A stretch of DNA of 64,000 bases from an uncultured Lachnospiraceae bacterium (GCA_947629545.1 CANREE010000001.1:1-64000); one strand, 5' to 3'. Counted from the stretch's first letter, positions 1 through 9,789 are shown. Program-made: numbers and translations. The notes: generated by a model from the sequence alone, not told the origin.

Positions 1-345
1 GCGGGGGAATGGATCGTTTTTATGCTGCTTTCCCTGTATTTATCCGTGGGATCTATCAGGCAGGGAATATGGGACCGACGCCTGAAACCGGATGTGTCGT
101 CGAACGTCGTCTATTCTCTGATAACCGCGTTTGCTATGGGAATCCTGGGCTTCGTTCGTACAGTCAGACGATTCCCGGACAAGATATTAGGTTCCATGGC
201 TGCCGGAATCGTATATGCGCTCATGGCATTCGTCGTCTGTTTTGTGTTAATGCAGTTATTTGCCAGCCAGTTTAAGAGGAAACAGTCTAAACTGGAAGAA
301 GAACCGTCGGAGGGTGGGGAAAATGATAAAGCAGATGTTTTATGA
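1..345 (+). CDS. Hypothetical membrane protein, 5' end outside window
   Basis: Frame is open from base 1 (AGEWIVFMLLSLYLSVG...), hydrophobic segments, charged C-terminal tail. Confidence 0.55.
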   Translation, partial: AGEWIVFMLLSLYLSVGSIRQGIWDRRLKPDVSSNVVYSLITAFAMGILGFVRTVRRFPDKILGSMAAGIVYALMAFVVCFVLMQLFASQFKRKQSKLEEEPSEGGENDKADVL

Positions 346-365
346 TGAATATCGTACGGTCAAAT

Positions 366-394
366 TTGACATTTTTTCGGCAATACGGTATAAT
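366..394 (+). promoter_or_regulatory. Sigma-A promoter with perfect consensus TTGACA-N17-TATAAT
   Basis: ttgaca 366-371, 17-nt spacer, tataat 389-394. Confidence 0.85.
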
Positions 395-465
395 TAATTC
401 GAGTGGAGGAGCTGGAGTTGATGGCGTAATTTGACGATACAGAATGGCAGAGAGTGTTGTGCCTG

Positions 466-510
466 AAACGTTGGCGTTTTTGATAAAATGCAAAAATGCC
501 AACGTTTTTT
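466..510 (+). terminator. Intrinsic terminator/attenuator hairpin in the MFS gene leader
   Basis: aaacgttggcgttttt (466-481) pairs with aaaaatgccaacgttt (492-507), followed by a T run. Confidence 0.75.
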
Positions 511-589
511 GAAATCATCATCAGAGTATAGCATCCGCTTTAACAGCAAAAAGAAAGAAGCAAAATCAGATTTGAAGGAGGAGAACCAT

Positions 590-1741
590 ATGGCTGACAG
601 AAAAAACACAGGAGTCTTGAAATGCGCGATTCTTACCATGTCGTTTGTTCAGATGGGAACCAATGGGATCGCGCCGATTCTTGCGCAGATCGCCGCTGAA
701 TTTCCGTCGGCGTCGTCGTCCGCGATCCAGTTTCTGATGACGTTTCCAAGTATTTTCTGTGTGATATTTACGATGCTTGCCGCGCTGCTGTCAAACCGGC
801 TGCCGAAGAGGATCCTTGCCCTGGCCGGTCTGTCCATTGTAGCGGCGGGCGGCATTCTGGCATGTCTTTTCCACGGAAGCCTTGCGATCTTATTTGTGTG
901 GGCCGCGTTTCTGGGCATAGGTATCGGGATGACAGCCCCGATCGCGCCTTCGCTGATCAATGAACTGTTCAGCGGTGCAGAACGGCAGACGCTTTTGGGA
1001 CTGCAGAACAGCGCGGCTAATGTCGGAAGCATGCTTATGACGTTTCTGGGAGGCTTTCTCGCCGCTGCGGGCTGGAATTTCGGATATCTGGTTTATCTTC
1101 TGGTAATCCCGGGAATTCTTTTCACGCTGAAGGGGGTTCCCGCCCGGACGGTATCCGCGAAAGACGCCGGAGAGGTCCGGCGTCCTCCGTTCCGACTTGT
1201 GATCCTTCCGGAGATGCTGATCGCGTTTGTATTTCTGATGCTGTTCAGCTCCGGTCCGGCAAATCTCTCCATGCTGGTAGAAGAGAGAGCGCTGGGCGGG
1301 ACTGCGGTGTCCGGCGTCATGTCCACCCTGTTTTTGCTGGGCGGCACGATAGCCGGTATCCTGTATGGCAGGATAGCTGGAAAGCTTGGCGAGAAAACCA
1401 TTCCGCTGGGCGGAATTCTGCTGGCCGTCGGCGCGCTGCTCATCAGCGCGGCGGGAAATGTCTTTGTACTTTCGGCGGGATGCCTCATCGCGGGTTCGTC
1501 CATCAGTCTGGTAATGCCCAGCTGTATGGGCGCGGCTTCCAGGCTTCCGGGGTATGAGACGCTTTCGAGCGCTATGATCCTCAGCAGCTCCAATGTCGGG
1601 GTTTTCATCATGCCGCTTCTGACCTCCGTGACCGCTGTGATAACCGGAAGCGGGGCGACTTCTTATCGTTTCGTGGCGGTCGCTTTGATTGCCGCCGTAC
1701 TTGCGGTCATAACTGCGTTGCCGCGGCGAAAAGCTTGCTGA
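590..1741 (+). CDS. MFS transporter
   Basis: Multi-TM protein with MFS-like repeats; ATG at 590 preceded by gaaggaggagaacc; the ORF-track start at 488 lies inside the hairpin region. Confidence 0.88.
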   Translation: MADRKNTGVLKCAILTMSFVQMGTNGIAPILAQIAAEFPSASSSAIQFLMTFPSIFCVIFTMLAALLSNRLPKRILALAGLSIVAAGGILACLFHGSLAILFVWAAFLGIGIGMTAPIAPSLINELFSGAERQTLLGLQNSAANVGSMLMTFLGGFLAAAGWNFGYLVYLLVIPGILFTLKGVPARTVSAKDAGEVRRPPFRLVILPEMLIAFVFLMLFSSGPANLSMLVEERALGGTAVSGVMSTLFLLGGTIAGILYGRIAGKLGEKTIPLGGILLAVGALLISAAGNVFVLSAGCLIAGSSISLVMPSCMGAASRLPGYETLSSAMILSSSNVGVFIMPLLTSVTAVITGSGATSYRFVAVALIAAVLAVITALPRRKAC

Positions 1742-1810
1742 GATGTGAAGGGTCTGGGAAATAAATTCATTTTTTTCGGGGAGAATAGAGGAAAATCGGG
1801 AGATATTGGC

Positions 1811-2335
1811 ATGGTCTACTATGATAACAATGGAATTGTAATTCGGGATCTGCGGCAGAGCGACGCCCAGATCATTACAGATGAAGAAATCGCGCAGGGC
1901 TGGGATGCGGCAATCGATAAATACGAAATGAGACTGAGACACCAGGCCGAGGGCAAAGCGGTCGCATTGGCTGCCGAATGGAACGGCAGTATCGCCGGAT
2001 ACATTAACGTTTATCCCGATGCCAAAAGCGGCGCGTTTGCGAATCGGGGCTATGCAGAGATCGTTGACTTCGGCGTTCTGGAGAAATACAGGCGCAGAGG
2101 AATCGGCAGCAGGCTCATGGATGTTGCGGAGCAGATCGCATTTTCTTATTCGGACGTGGTATACCTCGGAGTGGGGCTGCACAGCGGATACGGAAGCGCC
2201 CAGCGGATGTATGTCAAGCGCGGATACATTCCGGACGGGAGCGGCGTCTGGTATAAAGATCAGATCTGCGAGCCGTATCGTGACTGCTGTAATGACGATG
2301 ATCTGGTATTATATTTATCGAAACACAGAAAGTAA
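1811..2335 (+). CDS. GNAT family N-acetyltransferase
   Basis: GNAT-like core FGVLEKYRRRGIGSRLMDVAEQIA; internal ATG at 1811 preferred. Confidence 0.85.
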   Translation: MVYYDNNGIVIRDLRQSDAQIITDEEIAQGWDAAIDKYEMRLRHQAEGKAVALAAEWNGSIAGYINVYPDAKSGAFANRGYAEIVDFGVLEKYRRRGIGSRLMDVAEQIAFSYSDVVYLGVGLHSGYGSAQRMYVKRGYIPDGSGVWYKDQICEPYRDCCNDDDLVLYLSKHRK

Positions 2336-2537
2336 AATCCTGTTGTATGGAGACCGGAAATGAATGCTATCAAGCTGCGCCGGCCGAAAGCCAATCCGAA
2401 AGTGGATGCCAAAAGGAAGCCGGGCATTCTCTGGCGGCCGGAGCTGGCGCGGATTGATGGTATACGGTGGCCACAGGTGTGACGACATTATGGCACAGTG
2501 AAGAAACAAAGTAAGGGTGCCGGCAGGAATAAAACTG

Positions 2538-2567
2538 TTGCAAGGCATCCGCCTGTTGGAGTATAAT
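2538..2567 (+). promoter_or_regulatory. Putative promoter TTGCAA-N18-TATAAT
   Basis: Motif and spacing upstream of the AGE-family gene. Confidence 0.5.
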
Positions 2568-2642
2568 AAACCCTATAAAAACGAGATCGTGCATTCTCAG
2601 ATGCCTGGTTCCTGAACTTTCACAAAAAGGAGGTAAGCAGAT

Positions 2643-3899
2643 ATGAAAACAGAGGCGAAGTATCAGATCGATACGGCCGAGAACCGTTCATTTTTAAAGG
2701 AGGTCGGGGAAGGAATCCTGAAGTTCGGAAGGAAGTTCCCTTCTCCCGGAGGCTCGTCTTACTATCTGGGCGATGATGGCACTCCCTGGGTGGATAGGCC
2801 CAGAGAGACCTGGATCACCTCCCGCATGGTTCATGTGTACAGCATTGGGCATATGTTGGGATTCGAAGGCAGCGGTGCGCTGGCGGATGCCGGGCTTAAG
2901 GGGCTTACAGGCGAGCTGCATGATGGTGTAAATGGAGGATGGTATGCGGGACTGACCGAGGATGGCGCGTATTTGCCGACCAAGCAGTGTTATGCCCATG
3001 CGTTTGTGATCCTGGCGGCGACTTCCGCGCTTCTGGCGGGGCGGGAAGGCGCAGAGAGCCTGCTGGAGGATGCCTGCAGGCTGTACGATGAGAAATTCTG
3101 GAATGAGGACGAGGGACTGTCCTGTGACACATGGAATACCGAATTTACCGAGTTGGATACGTACCGTGGGCTGAACGCCAATATGCATACAGTGGAGGCG
3201 TTTCTGGCGGCGGCCGATGCCCTGAAGGACGAGAAATACCGGGTCCGTGCCGGACGGATCATCGACCATGTGCTTGTCTGGGCGCAGGAGAATGACTGGC
3301 GGCTGCCGGAGCATTTCTCCAGCGATTGGGTGGCGGATCTGCAGTGTAATAAGGAGAGGCCGGACGACCCGTTTAAACCCTATGGCGCGACGCCTGGGCA
3401 TGGAATCGAATGGGCGAGACTGATCGTTCAGTGGGCAATTTCCACATATGGTACGGATTACGAAAAGAGCGGGAAATATCTGGATACGGCGAAGAACCTG
3501 TACCGTCGGGCCGTCTCGGACGCCTGGAACTGCGACGGGGCGCCGGGGATCGTGTATACGACGGACTGGAAGGGGAAGGCCGTGGTCCATGACAGGATGC
3601 ATTGGACGCTGGCGGAGGCCATCAATTCTTCGGCGGTTCTGTACCGGCTGACCAAAGAGGAGGAATATGCACGGGATTATGCAGCGTTCATGGAATATCT
3701 GGATACCGTGGTGTTAGATCATGTCTGTGGTTCCTGGTTCCATCAGCTGGATGAGAAGAACCGTCTGAAAGGTACGGTGTGGCCCGGCAAGTCGGATCTG
3801 TATCACGCATTTCAGGCGACGTTGATTCCGTATAATGAGCGGATCGGTGTGTCGATCGCGCCGGCTGTGAAGGAGGCCGCAGGATATAAGAATATGTGA
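2643..3899 (+). CDS. AGE (N-acylglucosamine 2-epimerase) family epimerase/isomerase, YihS-like
   Basis: RETWITSRMVHVYSIGHMLG, repeated Trp/His-rich alpha-toroid motifs, aaaggaggt RBS. Confidence 0.82.
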   Translation: MKTEAKYQIDTAENRSFLKEVGEGILKFGRKFPSPGGSSYYLGDDGTPWVDRPRETWITSRMVHVYSIGHMLGFEGSGALADAGLKGLTGELHDGVNGGWYAGLTEDGAYLPTKQCYAHAFVILAATSALLAGREGAESLLEDACRLYDEKFWNEDEGLSCDTWNTEFTELDTYRGLNANMHTVEAFLAAADALKDEKYRVRAGRIIDHVLVWAQENDWRLPEHFSSDWVADLQCNKERPDDPFKPYGATPGHGIEWARLIVQWAISTYGTDYEKSGKYLDTAKNLYRRAVSDAWNCDGAPGIVYTTDWKGKAVVHDRMHWTLAEAINSSAVLYRLTKEEEYARDYAAFMEYLDTVVLDHVCGSWFHQLDEKNRLKGTVWPGKSDLYHAFQATLIPYNERIGVSIAPAVKEAAGYKNM

Positions 3900-3907
3900 A
3901 GTTGACC

Positions 3908-3937
3908 GGCCGGAGAATTATTTTCCGGCCTTTTTCA
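3908..3937 (+). terminator. Rho-independent terminator
   Basis: ggccggagaattattttccggcc followed by ttttt. Confidence 0.8.
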
Positions 3938-3972
3938 TAGATTGGTATTGAAAATGATTTTGTGGGAGCGCC

Positions 3973-5736
3973 ATGCAGGATCAGAAGATGGAGACCATCC
4001 TGAGTCTGGCACTGTCGGCTGCGGCGGAAGAACGTGCCGCGTCGCCGTCGCTGACGGCAGGTTACAACGGCAAGGAGCGAACCTGGGAGTTGATCGTAAG
4101 GCATTTCGGACCGCTTGCGGGCATGCTGGAAGAGCTGAACGGTGGCGGCTCGAAGGAAACAGGATCGGCCGGGCCTGCGAAGGTGGAGGAACTTCTGGAT
4201 AATTATGCGATCCTGACTGTGCCGGAATCCCAGGTGATGGCGGCCGCGGCGTATCCGCAGATTGTGTATGTGGAAATGCCGAAACGGCTGTATTTTGCTG
4301 TGAATCAGGTGCGGTCAGCGTCCTGTATCCCCGCAGGACAGGCGGTTGGGACAGGGAGCGTTTACGGACCGGCGCTGACCGGCCGGGGCGTGTTGGTGGC
4401 GGTTCTGGATTCCGGTATTGATTATTTCCATGAGGATTTCCGCAACGAAGACGGAAGCACGCGGATCGCGCTTTTGTGGGACCAGACGCTCGGAAAAATA
4501 TTTACAAAAGAAATGATCAATGAAGCCCTGGCGGCAGGGAACCGTCAGGACGCCGGGCTGTATGTACCGTCAGAGGACGGCAGCGGGCATGGAACAGCGG
4601 TGGCGGGGATTGCCGCAGGCAATGGCCGGGAGAGCGGGGGTCGGTATCGCGGCATAGCTTATGAGAGCGAACTTCTGGTGGTGAAGCTGGGGACGGCGGA
4701 TCCGCTGGGTTTTCCGCGGACCACCCAGCTGATGCGGGGGCTGGACTTTGCAGTCCGTTATGCGGCGGCCGTTGGAAAGCCTTTGGCTGTAAATCTCAGT
4801 TTCGGAAATACTTACGGTTCCCATGACGGTACCGGTCTTCTGGAGACATATATCAACAGCGCCGCCTTGTATGGGCGTACATCTATCATAATCGGAACCG
4901 GTAATGAAGCTGCGCGCGGCGGGCATATTTCCGGTGTGCTTACAGGTCACGGGCCCGTGGAAATAGAACTGACGGTTTCTGATTACGAAACCGGGTTGAA
5001 TGTTCAGTTATGGAAGCATTATGCAGATGAGTTCGGCATCATGCTGATCGCTCCGGACGGCCGCCGGCTGGGGCCGCTGCCTCCTGTGATCGGGCCGCAG
5101 ACGCTGGAATACGGGGGTACGAGGATCCTGATATATTACGGTGAGCCAAGTCCTTACAGCGCGGCGCAGGAGATTTACTTTGATTTCCTGCCGCGGGGCG
5201 GGGATTATATGGCGGCTGGCATCTGGAAATTCCGCCTGATACCGGAAAGGATCGTATGGGGGCGGTATGACCTGTGGCTGCCGCCGTCGTCGGTCCTGAA
5301 TCAGGCGACCCGTTTTCTGGGCGCGACGCCGGATACGACACTGACGATTCCCTCGACGGCGCGGGCCGCGATCTCCGTCGGGGCCTATGACAGCGCTTAT
5401 CAGTCTTACGCTGATTTCTCCGGTCGGGGATTTACCCGGACAAATGAACAGGTGAAGCCTGAACTGGCGGCACCGGGCGTGAACCTGACGGCCCCGCGGG
5501 CCGGCGGAGGCTATGCGAAGGTGACCGGGACGTCCTTTGCCGCACCGGTTGTCAGCGGCAGTGCGGCCCTTCTGATGCAGTGGGGGATCATTGACGGCAA
5601 TGATCCGTATCTCTACGGCGAGAAACTGAAAGCCTTCCTGATCCGCGGCGCCAGACATCTGCCCGGCTATGATTTCTGGCCGAATCCGCAGTTGGGCTGG
5701 GGCGTGCTGTGTGTGCAGGACAGTCTGCCCCGTTAG
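3973..5736 (+). CDS. S8 (subtilase) family serine peptidase, Csp-like
   Basis: Asp (VLDSGIDY), His (SGHGTAVAGIAAG) and Ser (GTSFAAPVVSG) motifs all present. Confidence 0.92.
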   Translation: MQDQKMETILSLALSAAAEERAASPSLTAGYNGKERTWELIVRHFGPLAGMLEELNGGGSKETGSAGPAKVEELLDNYAILTVPESQVMAAAAYPQIVYVEMPKRLYFAVNQVRSASCIPAGQAVGTGSVYGPALTGRGVLVAVLDSGIDYFHEDFRNEDGSTRIALLWDQTLGKIFTKEMINEALAAGNRQDAGLYVPSEDGSGHGTAVAGIAAGNGRESGGRYRGIAYESELLVVKLGTADPLGFPRTTQLMRGLDFAVRYAAAVGKPLAVNLSFGNTYGSHDGTGLLETYINSAALYGRTSIIIGTGNEAARGGHISGVLTGHGPVEIELTVSDYETGLNVQLWKHYADEFGIMLIAPDGRRLGPLPPVIGPQTLEYGGTRILIYYGEPSPYSAAQEIYFDFLPRGGDYMAAGIWKFRLIPERIVWGRYDLWLPPSSVLNQATRFLGATPDTTLTIPSTARAAISVGAYDSAYQSYADFSGRGFTRTNEQVKPELAAPGVNLTAPRAGGGYAKVTGTSFAAPVVSGSAALLMQWGIIDGNDPYLYGEKLKAFLIRGARHLPGYDFWPNPQLGWGVLCVQDSLPR

Positions 5737-5752
5737 GAGGACTTCCCAAACA

Positions 5753-5764
5753 GAACAAACGTTC
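5753..5764. promoter_or_regulatory. LexA/SOS-box-like palindrome GAACAAACGTTC
   Basis: GAAC-N4-GTTC 9 bp upstream of a putative -35 (5773). Confidence 0.5.
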
Positions 5765-5772
5765 GAAAACGG

Positions 5773-5801
5773 TTGCATTTTCCGAAAATCTGTGTTATCC
5801 T
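5773..5801 (+). promoter_or_regulatory. Putative promoter TTGCAT-N17-TATCCT
   Basis: Motif and spacing upstream of the glycosylase gene. Confidence 0.5.
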
Positions 5802-5875
5802 AAAAATATTCGTACAGGCAGCAGGCGGGAACATGACAGGATAAGAGAAGCGTAGTGTGAAAGGGGGCGGCGGCC

Positions 5876-6406
5876 ATGTCGGAGCGGGCGCATCAGGTTC
5901 ATCCGTTCGGGCCGGTCTGCGATGGACATTCGAAGATTTTGATCCTTGGTTCTTTCCCTTCCGTGAAGTCCCGTGAGAACGGCTTTTTCTATGGTCATCC
6001 GCAGAACCGTTTCTGGAGGGTGCTGGCGGCAATAACAGGAAAGGCGGTTCCCGGGACGGTGGAAGAGAAGAGGGCGTTTCTTCTGGACGTCCATATCGCG
6101 GTGTGGGACGTGATCGCCTCCTGTGATATCGCCGGATCCAGCGATGCCAGTATCACAGACGTGGTTCCCACGGATATCCGGCGCGTTCTTGCGGCGAGTC
6201 CTGTTGAGCGGATTTATGCGAATGGTACGACGGCGAAGCGGCTGTACGATACTTATCAGCGCGCACAATGCGGAAGGGAATGTATTCTGCTGCCGTCTAC
6301 CAGTCCGGCCAATGCCGCCTGGACCTTTGAACGGCTGACTGCGCGCTGGGCCGAACTGCTTGACTACGACGCCCTTTTTGAGGGTCGTGATCCGAAGACA
6401 CCTTAA
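5876..6406 (+). CDS. DNA-deoxyinosine glycosylase (uracil-DNA glycosylase superfamily)
   Basis: ILILGSFPSVKSRENGFFYGHPQNRFWRVLA and LLPSTSPANA motifs. Confidence 0.85.
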   Translation: MSERAHQVHPFGPVCDGHSKILILGSFPSVKSRENGFFYGHPQNRFWRVLAAITGKAVPGTVEEKRAFLLDVHIAVWDVIASCDIAGSSDASITDVVPTDIRRVLAASPVERIYANGTTAKRLYDTYQRAQCGRECILLPSTSPANAAWTFERLTARWAELLDYDALFEGRDPKTP

Positions 6407-6469
6407 TTGCATACCGCAGAGATTTTTACATTTTCCCAAGGAAATAGATGCGTCATAGAGAATTATATG

Positions 6470-6703
6470 GTATAATCTCGGTAGAGATTATACCGCGCCG
6501 GTTCGGAGTCCGAACGAAGTGAGGACAAAACACCGGACTGAACCGTGCGCATCCCCCGGAGGGAACATGTCCGGAGGACATGGTATAATCTCAACAGAGA
6601 TTATACCCGCGCCGGTTCGGAGTCCGAACGAAGTGAGGACAAAACACCGGACCGAACCGTGCGCATCCCCCGGAGGGAGCATGTCCGAAGGACATGATAT
6701 AAT
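6470..6703 (+). repeat. Two tandem 113-114 bp palindrome-rich units plus start of a third
   Basis: gtataatctc..gagattatac-gcgccggttcggagtccgaacgaagtgaggacaaaacaccgga.. repeats with near identity; TATAAT at 6471, 6584 and 6698. Confidence 0.9.
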
Positions 6704-6855
6704 ATCGAGGAAAGCACTGATGGCGCTTGCGCCGATCGGTGTTCGACGAGTATCGCCGTCGAGACGGGTAATGCGCCGCTTTAATGTCCGATATGCGCAT
6801 ATGTCTGTCGTAAAATGATGAGGTGGAAAATATACATAGAACAGGGGGCGTTCTG

Positions 6856-7866
6856 ATGCTGGTCAGGGAAATGCTGGAAGAGATGGAAGCGGAAACCTTA
6901 AGCCCTTACGCTGCCTTAAGCCGCAATACCAGGGGAAGGGACAAGCCGGAGCAGTTGTGCGATATGCGTCCGGAGTACCAGAGGGATCGCGATCGGATCC
7001 TGCACTGTAAGTCCTTTCGCAGGCTGAAGCATAAGACGCAGGTGTTTCTGGCGCCGGAAGGCGATCATTACCGGACGCGTCTGACCCATACACTGGAGGT
7101 ATCGCAGATTGCCAGAACGATCGCCAAAGCCCTCCGATTGAATGAAAGCCTGACAGAGGCCATTGCCCTCGGTCACGATCTGGGACATACACCGTTTGGG
7201 CATTCCGGCGAGTATGTGCTGAATCGGATCTGCGAAGACGGCTTTGTTCACGCGGTTCAGAGCGTCCGTGTCGTGGAAGTGCTGGAGAAGGATGGGCAGG
7301 GCCTGAACCTGACGAAGGAAGTGAGGGACGGCATTCTGAACCATCGCACATCGGGCAGACCGGAGACGCTGGAGGGGTGTATTGTGCGCCTTTCCGACAA
7401 GATCGCCTACATTAACCATGATATTGACGATGCGATCCGCGCGAGGCTTTTTACTGAGAGGGATCTTCCGGCAGCGTACACGGAGGTTCTCGGCTCCAGT
7501 GTGCGGGATCGTCTGAATAATATGATCCATGACGTGATCATCCAGAGTATGGACAGGCCGGAGATTCGGATGTCGCCGGATATGGAGAAGGCGATGGCCG
7601 GTCTGCGCGTCTGGATGTTCGAGAATGTCTACAGCGGCAGCGCAGCCAAAAGCGAGGAGAAGAAGGCGCAGCAGCTGGTTGAGACATTGTATCGGTACTA
7701 TATCGACCATGAAGAGGAATTGCCGAAGGAGTACCGGCGGCTGATGCGTGAGTGCGGGGAGAAGAAGTCGCGCGTGGTCTGCGATTATATTGCCGGTATG
7801 AGCGACAGCTATGCGATCGACCGCTTTGAAGAGTTGTTTGTGCCGAAGGCCTGGAAAGACTATTAA
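6856..7866 (+). CDS. dgt: Deoxyguanosinetriphosphate triphosphohydrolase (HD domain)
   Basis: RDRILHCKSFRRLKHKTQVF, HTLEVSQIARTIAKALRLN, GHDLGHTPFGHSGE. Confidence 0.9.
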   Translation: MLVREMLEEMEAETLSPYAALSRNTRGRDKPEQLCDMRPEYQRDRDRILHCKSFRRLKHKTQVFLAPEGDHYRTRLTHTLEVSQIARTIAKALRLNESLTEAIALGHDLGHTPFGHSGEYVLNRICEDGFVHAVQSVRVVEVLEKDGQGLNLTKEVRDGILNHRTSGRPETLEGCIVRLSDKIAYINHDIDDAIRARLFTERDLPAAYTEVLGSSVRDRLNNMIHDVIIQSMDRPEIRMSPDMEKAMAGLRVWMFENVYSGSAAKSEEKKAQQLVETLYRYYIDHEEELPKEYRRLMRECGEKKSRVVCDYIAGMSDSYAIDRFEELFVPKAWKDY

Positions 7867-7923
7867 GGCGGTGCGGACGAAAGAAGCGGAAAAATACTGC
7901 GCATGGAGGAAGGGGGTGTTCTC

Positions 7924-9789
7924 ATGTACTATCCGGATGATGTTGTGGAGGAAGTGCGTTCCAGAAATGATATCGTGGACATTATCTCCGGGTATGTGAA
8001 GCTGCAGAAGAAAGGAAGCAGCTATTTCGGACTTTGTCCCTTCCATCATGAGAAATCGCCGTCGTTTTCCGTTTCGCCGAACAAGCAGATGTATTACTGC
8101 TTTGGCTGTGGCGCCGGTGGGAATGTGATCACTTTCCTGATGGAATATGAGAATTACAGCTTCCCGGAGGCGTTGAAGGCATTGGCGGACCGGGCCGGGA
8201 TCGAACTTCCGAAACAGGAAATGTCGAAGGAGGCCAGGGCGCAGGCGGATCTCAGGGCGACGCTTTTGGAGATCAATAAGCTGGCTGCCAATTATTTCCA
8301 TTACCAGTTAAAGCAGCCCCATGGACGGATAGGATACGAATATCTGACAGGACGTGGGCTGAGCGATGATACGATCCGGCATTTCGGGCTCGGTTATTCC
8401 AATAAGACCAGCGATGACCTGTACCGCTATCTGAAGGGCAGAGGCTACAGTGACAGTATTCTGAAGGAATCGGGACTTTTCACGATTTCCGAGAAGGGGA
8501 CGTGGGACAAGTTCTGGAACCGGGTCATGTTTCCGATCATGGATATCAATAACCGCGTCATCGGATTCGGCGGCCGCGTCATGGGGGACGGGGAGCCAAA
8601 GTATCTCAATTCTCCGGAGACGAAGTTGTTTGATAAGAGCCGGAATCTGTATGGCTTGAATTTTGCCAGGTCGTCGAGAGAGAAATATTTCCTGATCTGC
8701 GAGGGATACATGGACGTGATCGCCATGCACCAGGCGGGGTTTACGAACGCAGTGGCGTCGCTGGGGACGGCGTTTACTACTCAGCATGCATCGCTTCTGA
8801 AGCGTTATACCAGTCAGGTGATTCTGACCTACGACAGTGACGGCGCCGGAATCAAGGCTGCCCTGCGGGCGATTCCGATCCTGAAGGAAGTGGGGATCTC
8901 CTGCAAGGTGCTGAATATGAAGCCGCATAAAGACCCTGACGAATTCATCAAGAATCTGGGTGCAGACGCTTTCCGGGAGAGGATCGCGGAGGCGAAGAAC
9001 AGCTTTCTCTTCGAGATTGAGGTGATGAAGCAGGGGTATGATCTGGAGGATCCGGAGCAGAAGACGGATTTTTATACGGCGGTGGCGAAGAAGCTTCTGG
9101 AGTTTTCGGATGCCTTGGAACGGGACAACTATCTTCAGGCCGTCTGCCGGGAGCAGTTTATCAATTATCAGGATCTGAAACAGCTGGTGAGCCGGACGGC
9201 GGCGCGGCTCGGACCTGCCTGGGCTGAGACAGCACGGACGGCGGGACGGTATGGCGCAGCTTCCCTGACGGCAGGAGGGGCGGCTGTCCAGGGCGGATCA
9301 TACTATGATCCGAGAGGGGAGAAGGTAACGGACGGGACCGGGAGAAGGCCGGGAGCCGGGAGACGTGAGAAAGATGACGGCGCGAAGCAGTCCCAGAGAC
9401 TTCTGCTGACCTGGCTGATCGAGGAACCACGGCTGTTTGACAGGATCCGCGGTATCATTACGCCGGATGATTTCAGGGATGGTCTCTATCATCAGGTGGC
9501 GGAGATGGTGTTCGCGGGCCATGAAAACGGCAGTCTGTCGCCGGCAGCAATCCTGAATCATTTCATAGATGATGAGACGCAGTACAGGGAGGTGGCGGCG
9601 CTCTTCTCTGCCAGCTTAAAGGAACCGCTTGAAAGCGAACAGCAGAAGAAGGCGTTTGCGGAGACAGTGATAAAGGTGCGCAGGCACAGTCTGGATGAAG
9701 CCAGCAGGTCGGCCGCGGATATTGGCCAGCTTCAGGAGATTATCAAGGCGCAGAGCGCACTTAAGACCCTGCATATTTCCTTTGATTAG
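7924..9789 (+). CDS. dnaG: DNA primase
   Basis: CHC2 zinc finger CPFHHEKSPSFSVSPNKQMYYCFGCGAGG; TOPRIM EGYMDVIAMHQAGF. Confidence 0.96.
   Translation: MYYPDDVVEEVRSRNDIVDIISGYVKLQKKGSSYFGLCPFHHEKSPSFSVSPNKQMYYCFGCGAGGNVITFLMEYENYSFPEALKALADRAGIELPKQEMSKEARAQADLRATLLEINKLAANYFHYQLKQPHGRIGYEYLTGRGLSDDTIRHFGLGYSNKTSDDLYRYLKGRGYSDSILKESGLFTISEKGTWDKFWNRVMFPIMDINNRVIGFGGRVMGDGEPKYLNSPETKLFDKSRNLYGLNFARSSREKYFLICEGYMDVIAMHQAGFTNAVASLGTAFTTQHASLLKRYTSQVILTYDSDGAGIKAALRAIPILKEVGISCKVLNMKPHKDPDEFIKNLGADAFRERIAEAKNSFLFEIEVMKQGYDLEDPEQKTDFYTAVAKKLLEFSDALERDNYLQAVCREQFINYQDLKQLVSRTAARLGPAWAETARTAGRYGAASLTAGGAAVQGGSYYDPRGEKVTDGTGRRPGAGRREKDDGAKQSQRLLLTWLIEEPRLFDRIRGIITPDDFRDGLYHQVAEMVFAGHENGSLSPAAILNHFIDDETQYREVAALFSASLKEPLESEQQKKAFAETVIKVRRHSLDEASRSAADIGQLQEIIKAQSALKTLHISFD

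Noticed and set aside
6540-6665. ctgaaccgtgcgc shared between the tandem repeat and the tRNA-Leu anticodon-arm region
   Set aside because: Only 13 nt, no cloverleaf in the repeat; most likely coincidence. A genome-wide k-mer test would decide.
6519-6818. 99-aa ORF over the tandem repeat (MRTKHRTEPCASPGGNMSGG...)
   Set aside because: Its repeated peptide is a by-product of the palindromic DNA repeat; no RBS and no protein-like composition.
6916-8301. 461-aa minus-strand ORF opposite dgt/dnaG
   Set aside because: Antisense to conserved genes, no RBS or domain-like sequence.
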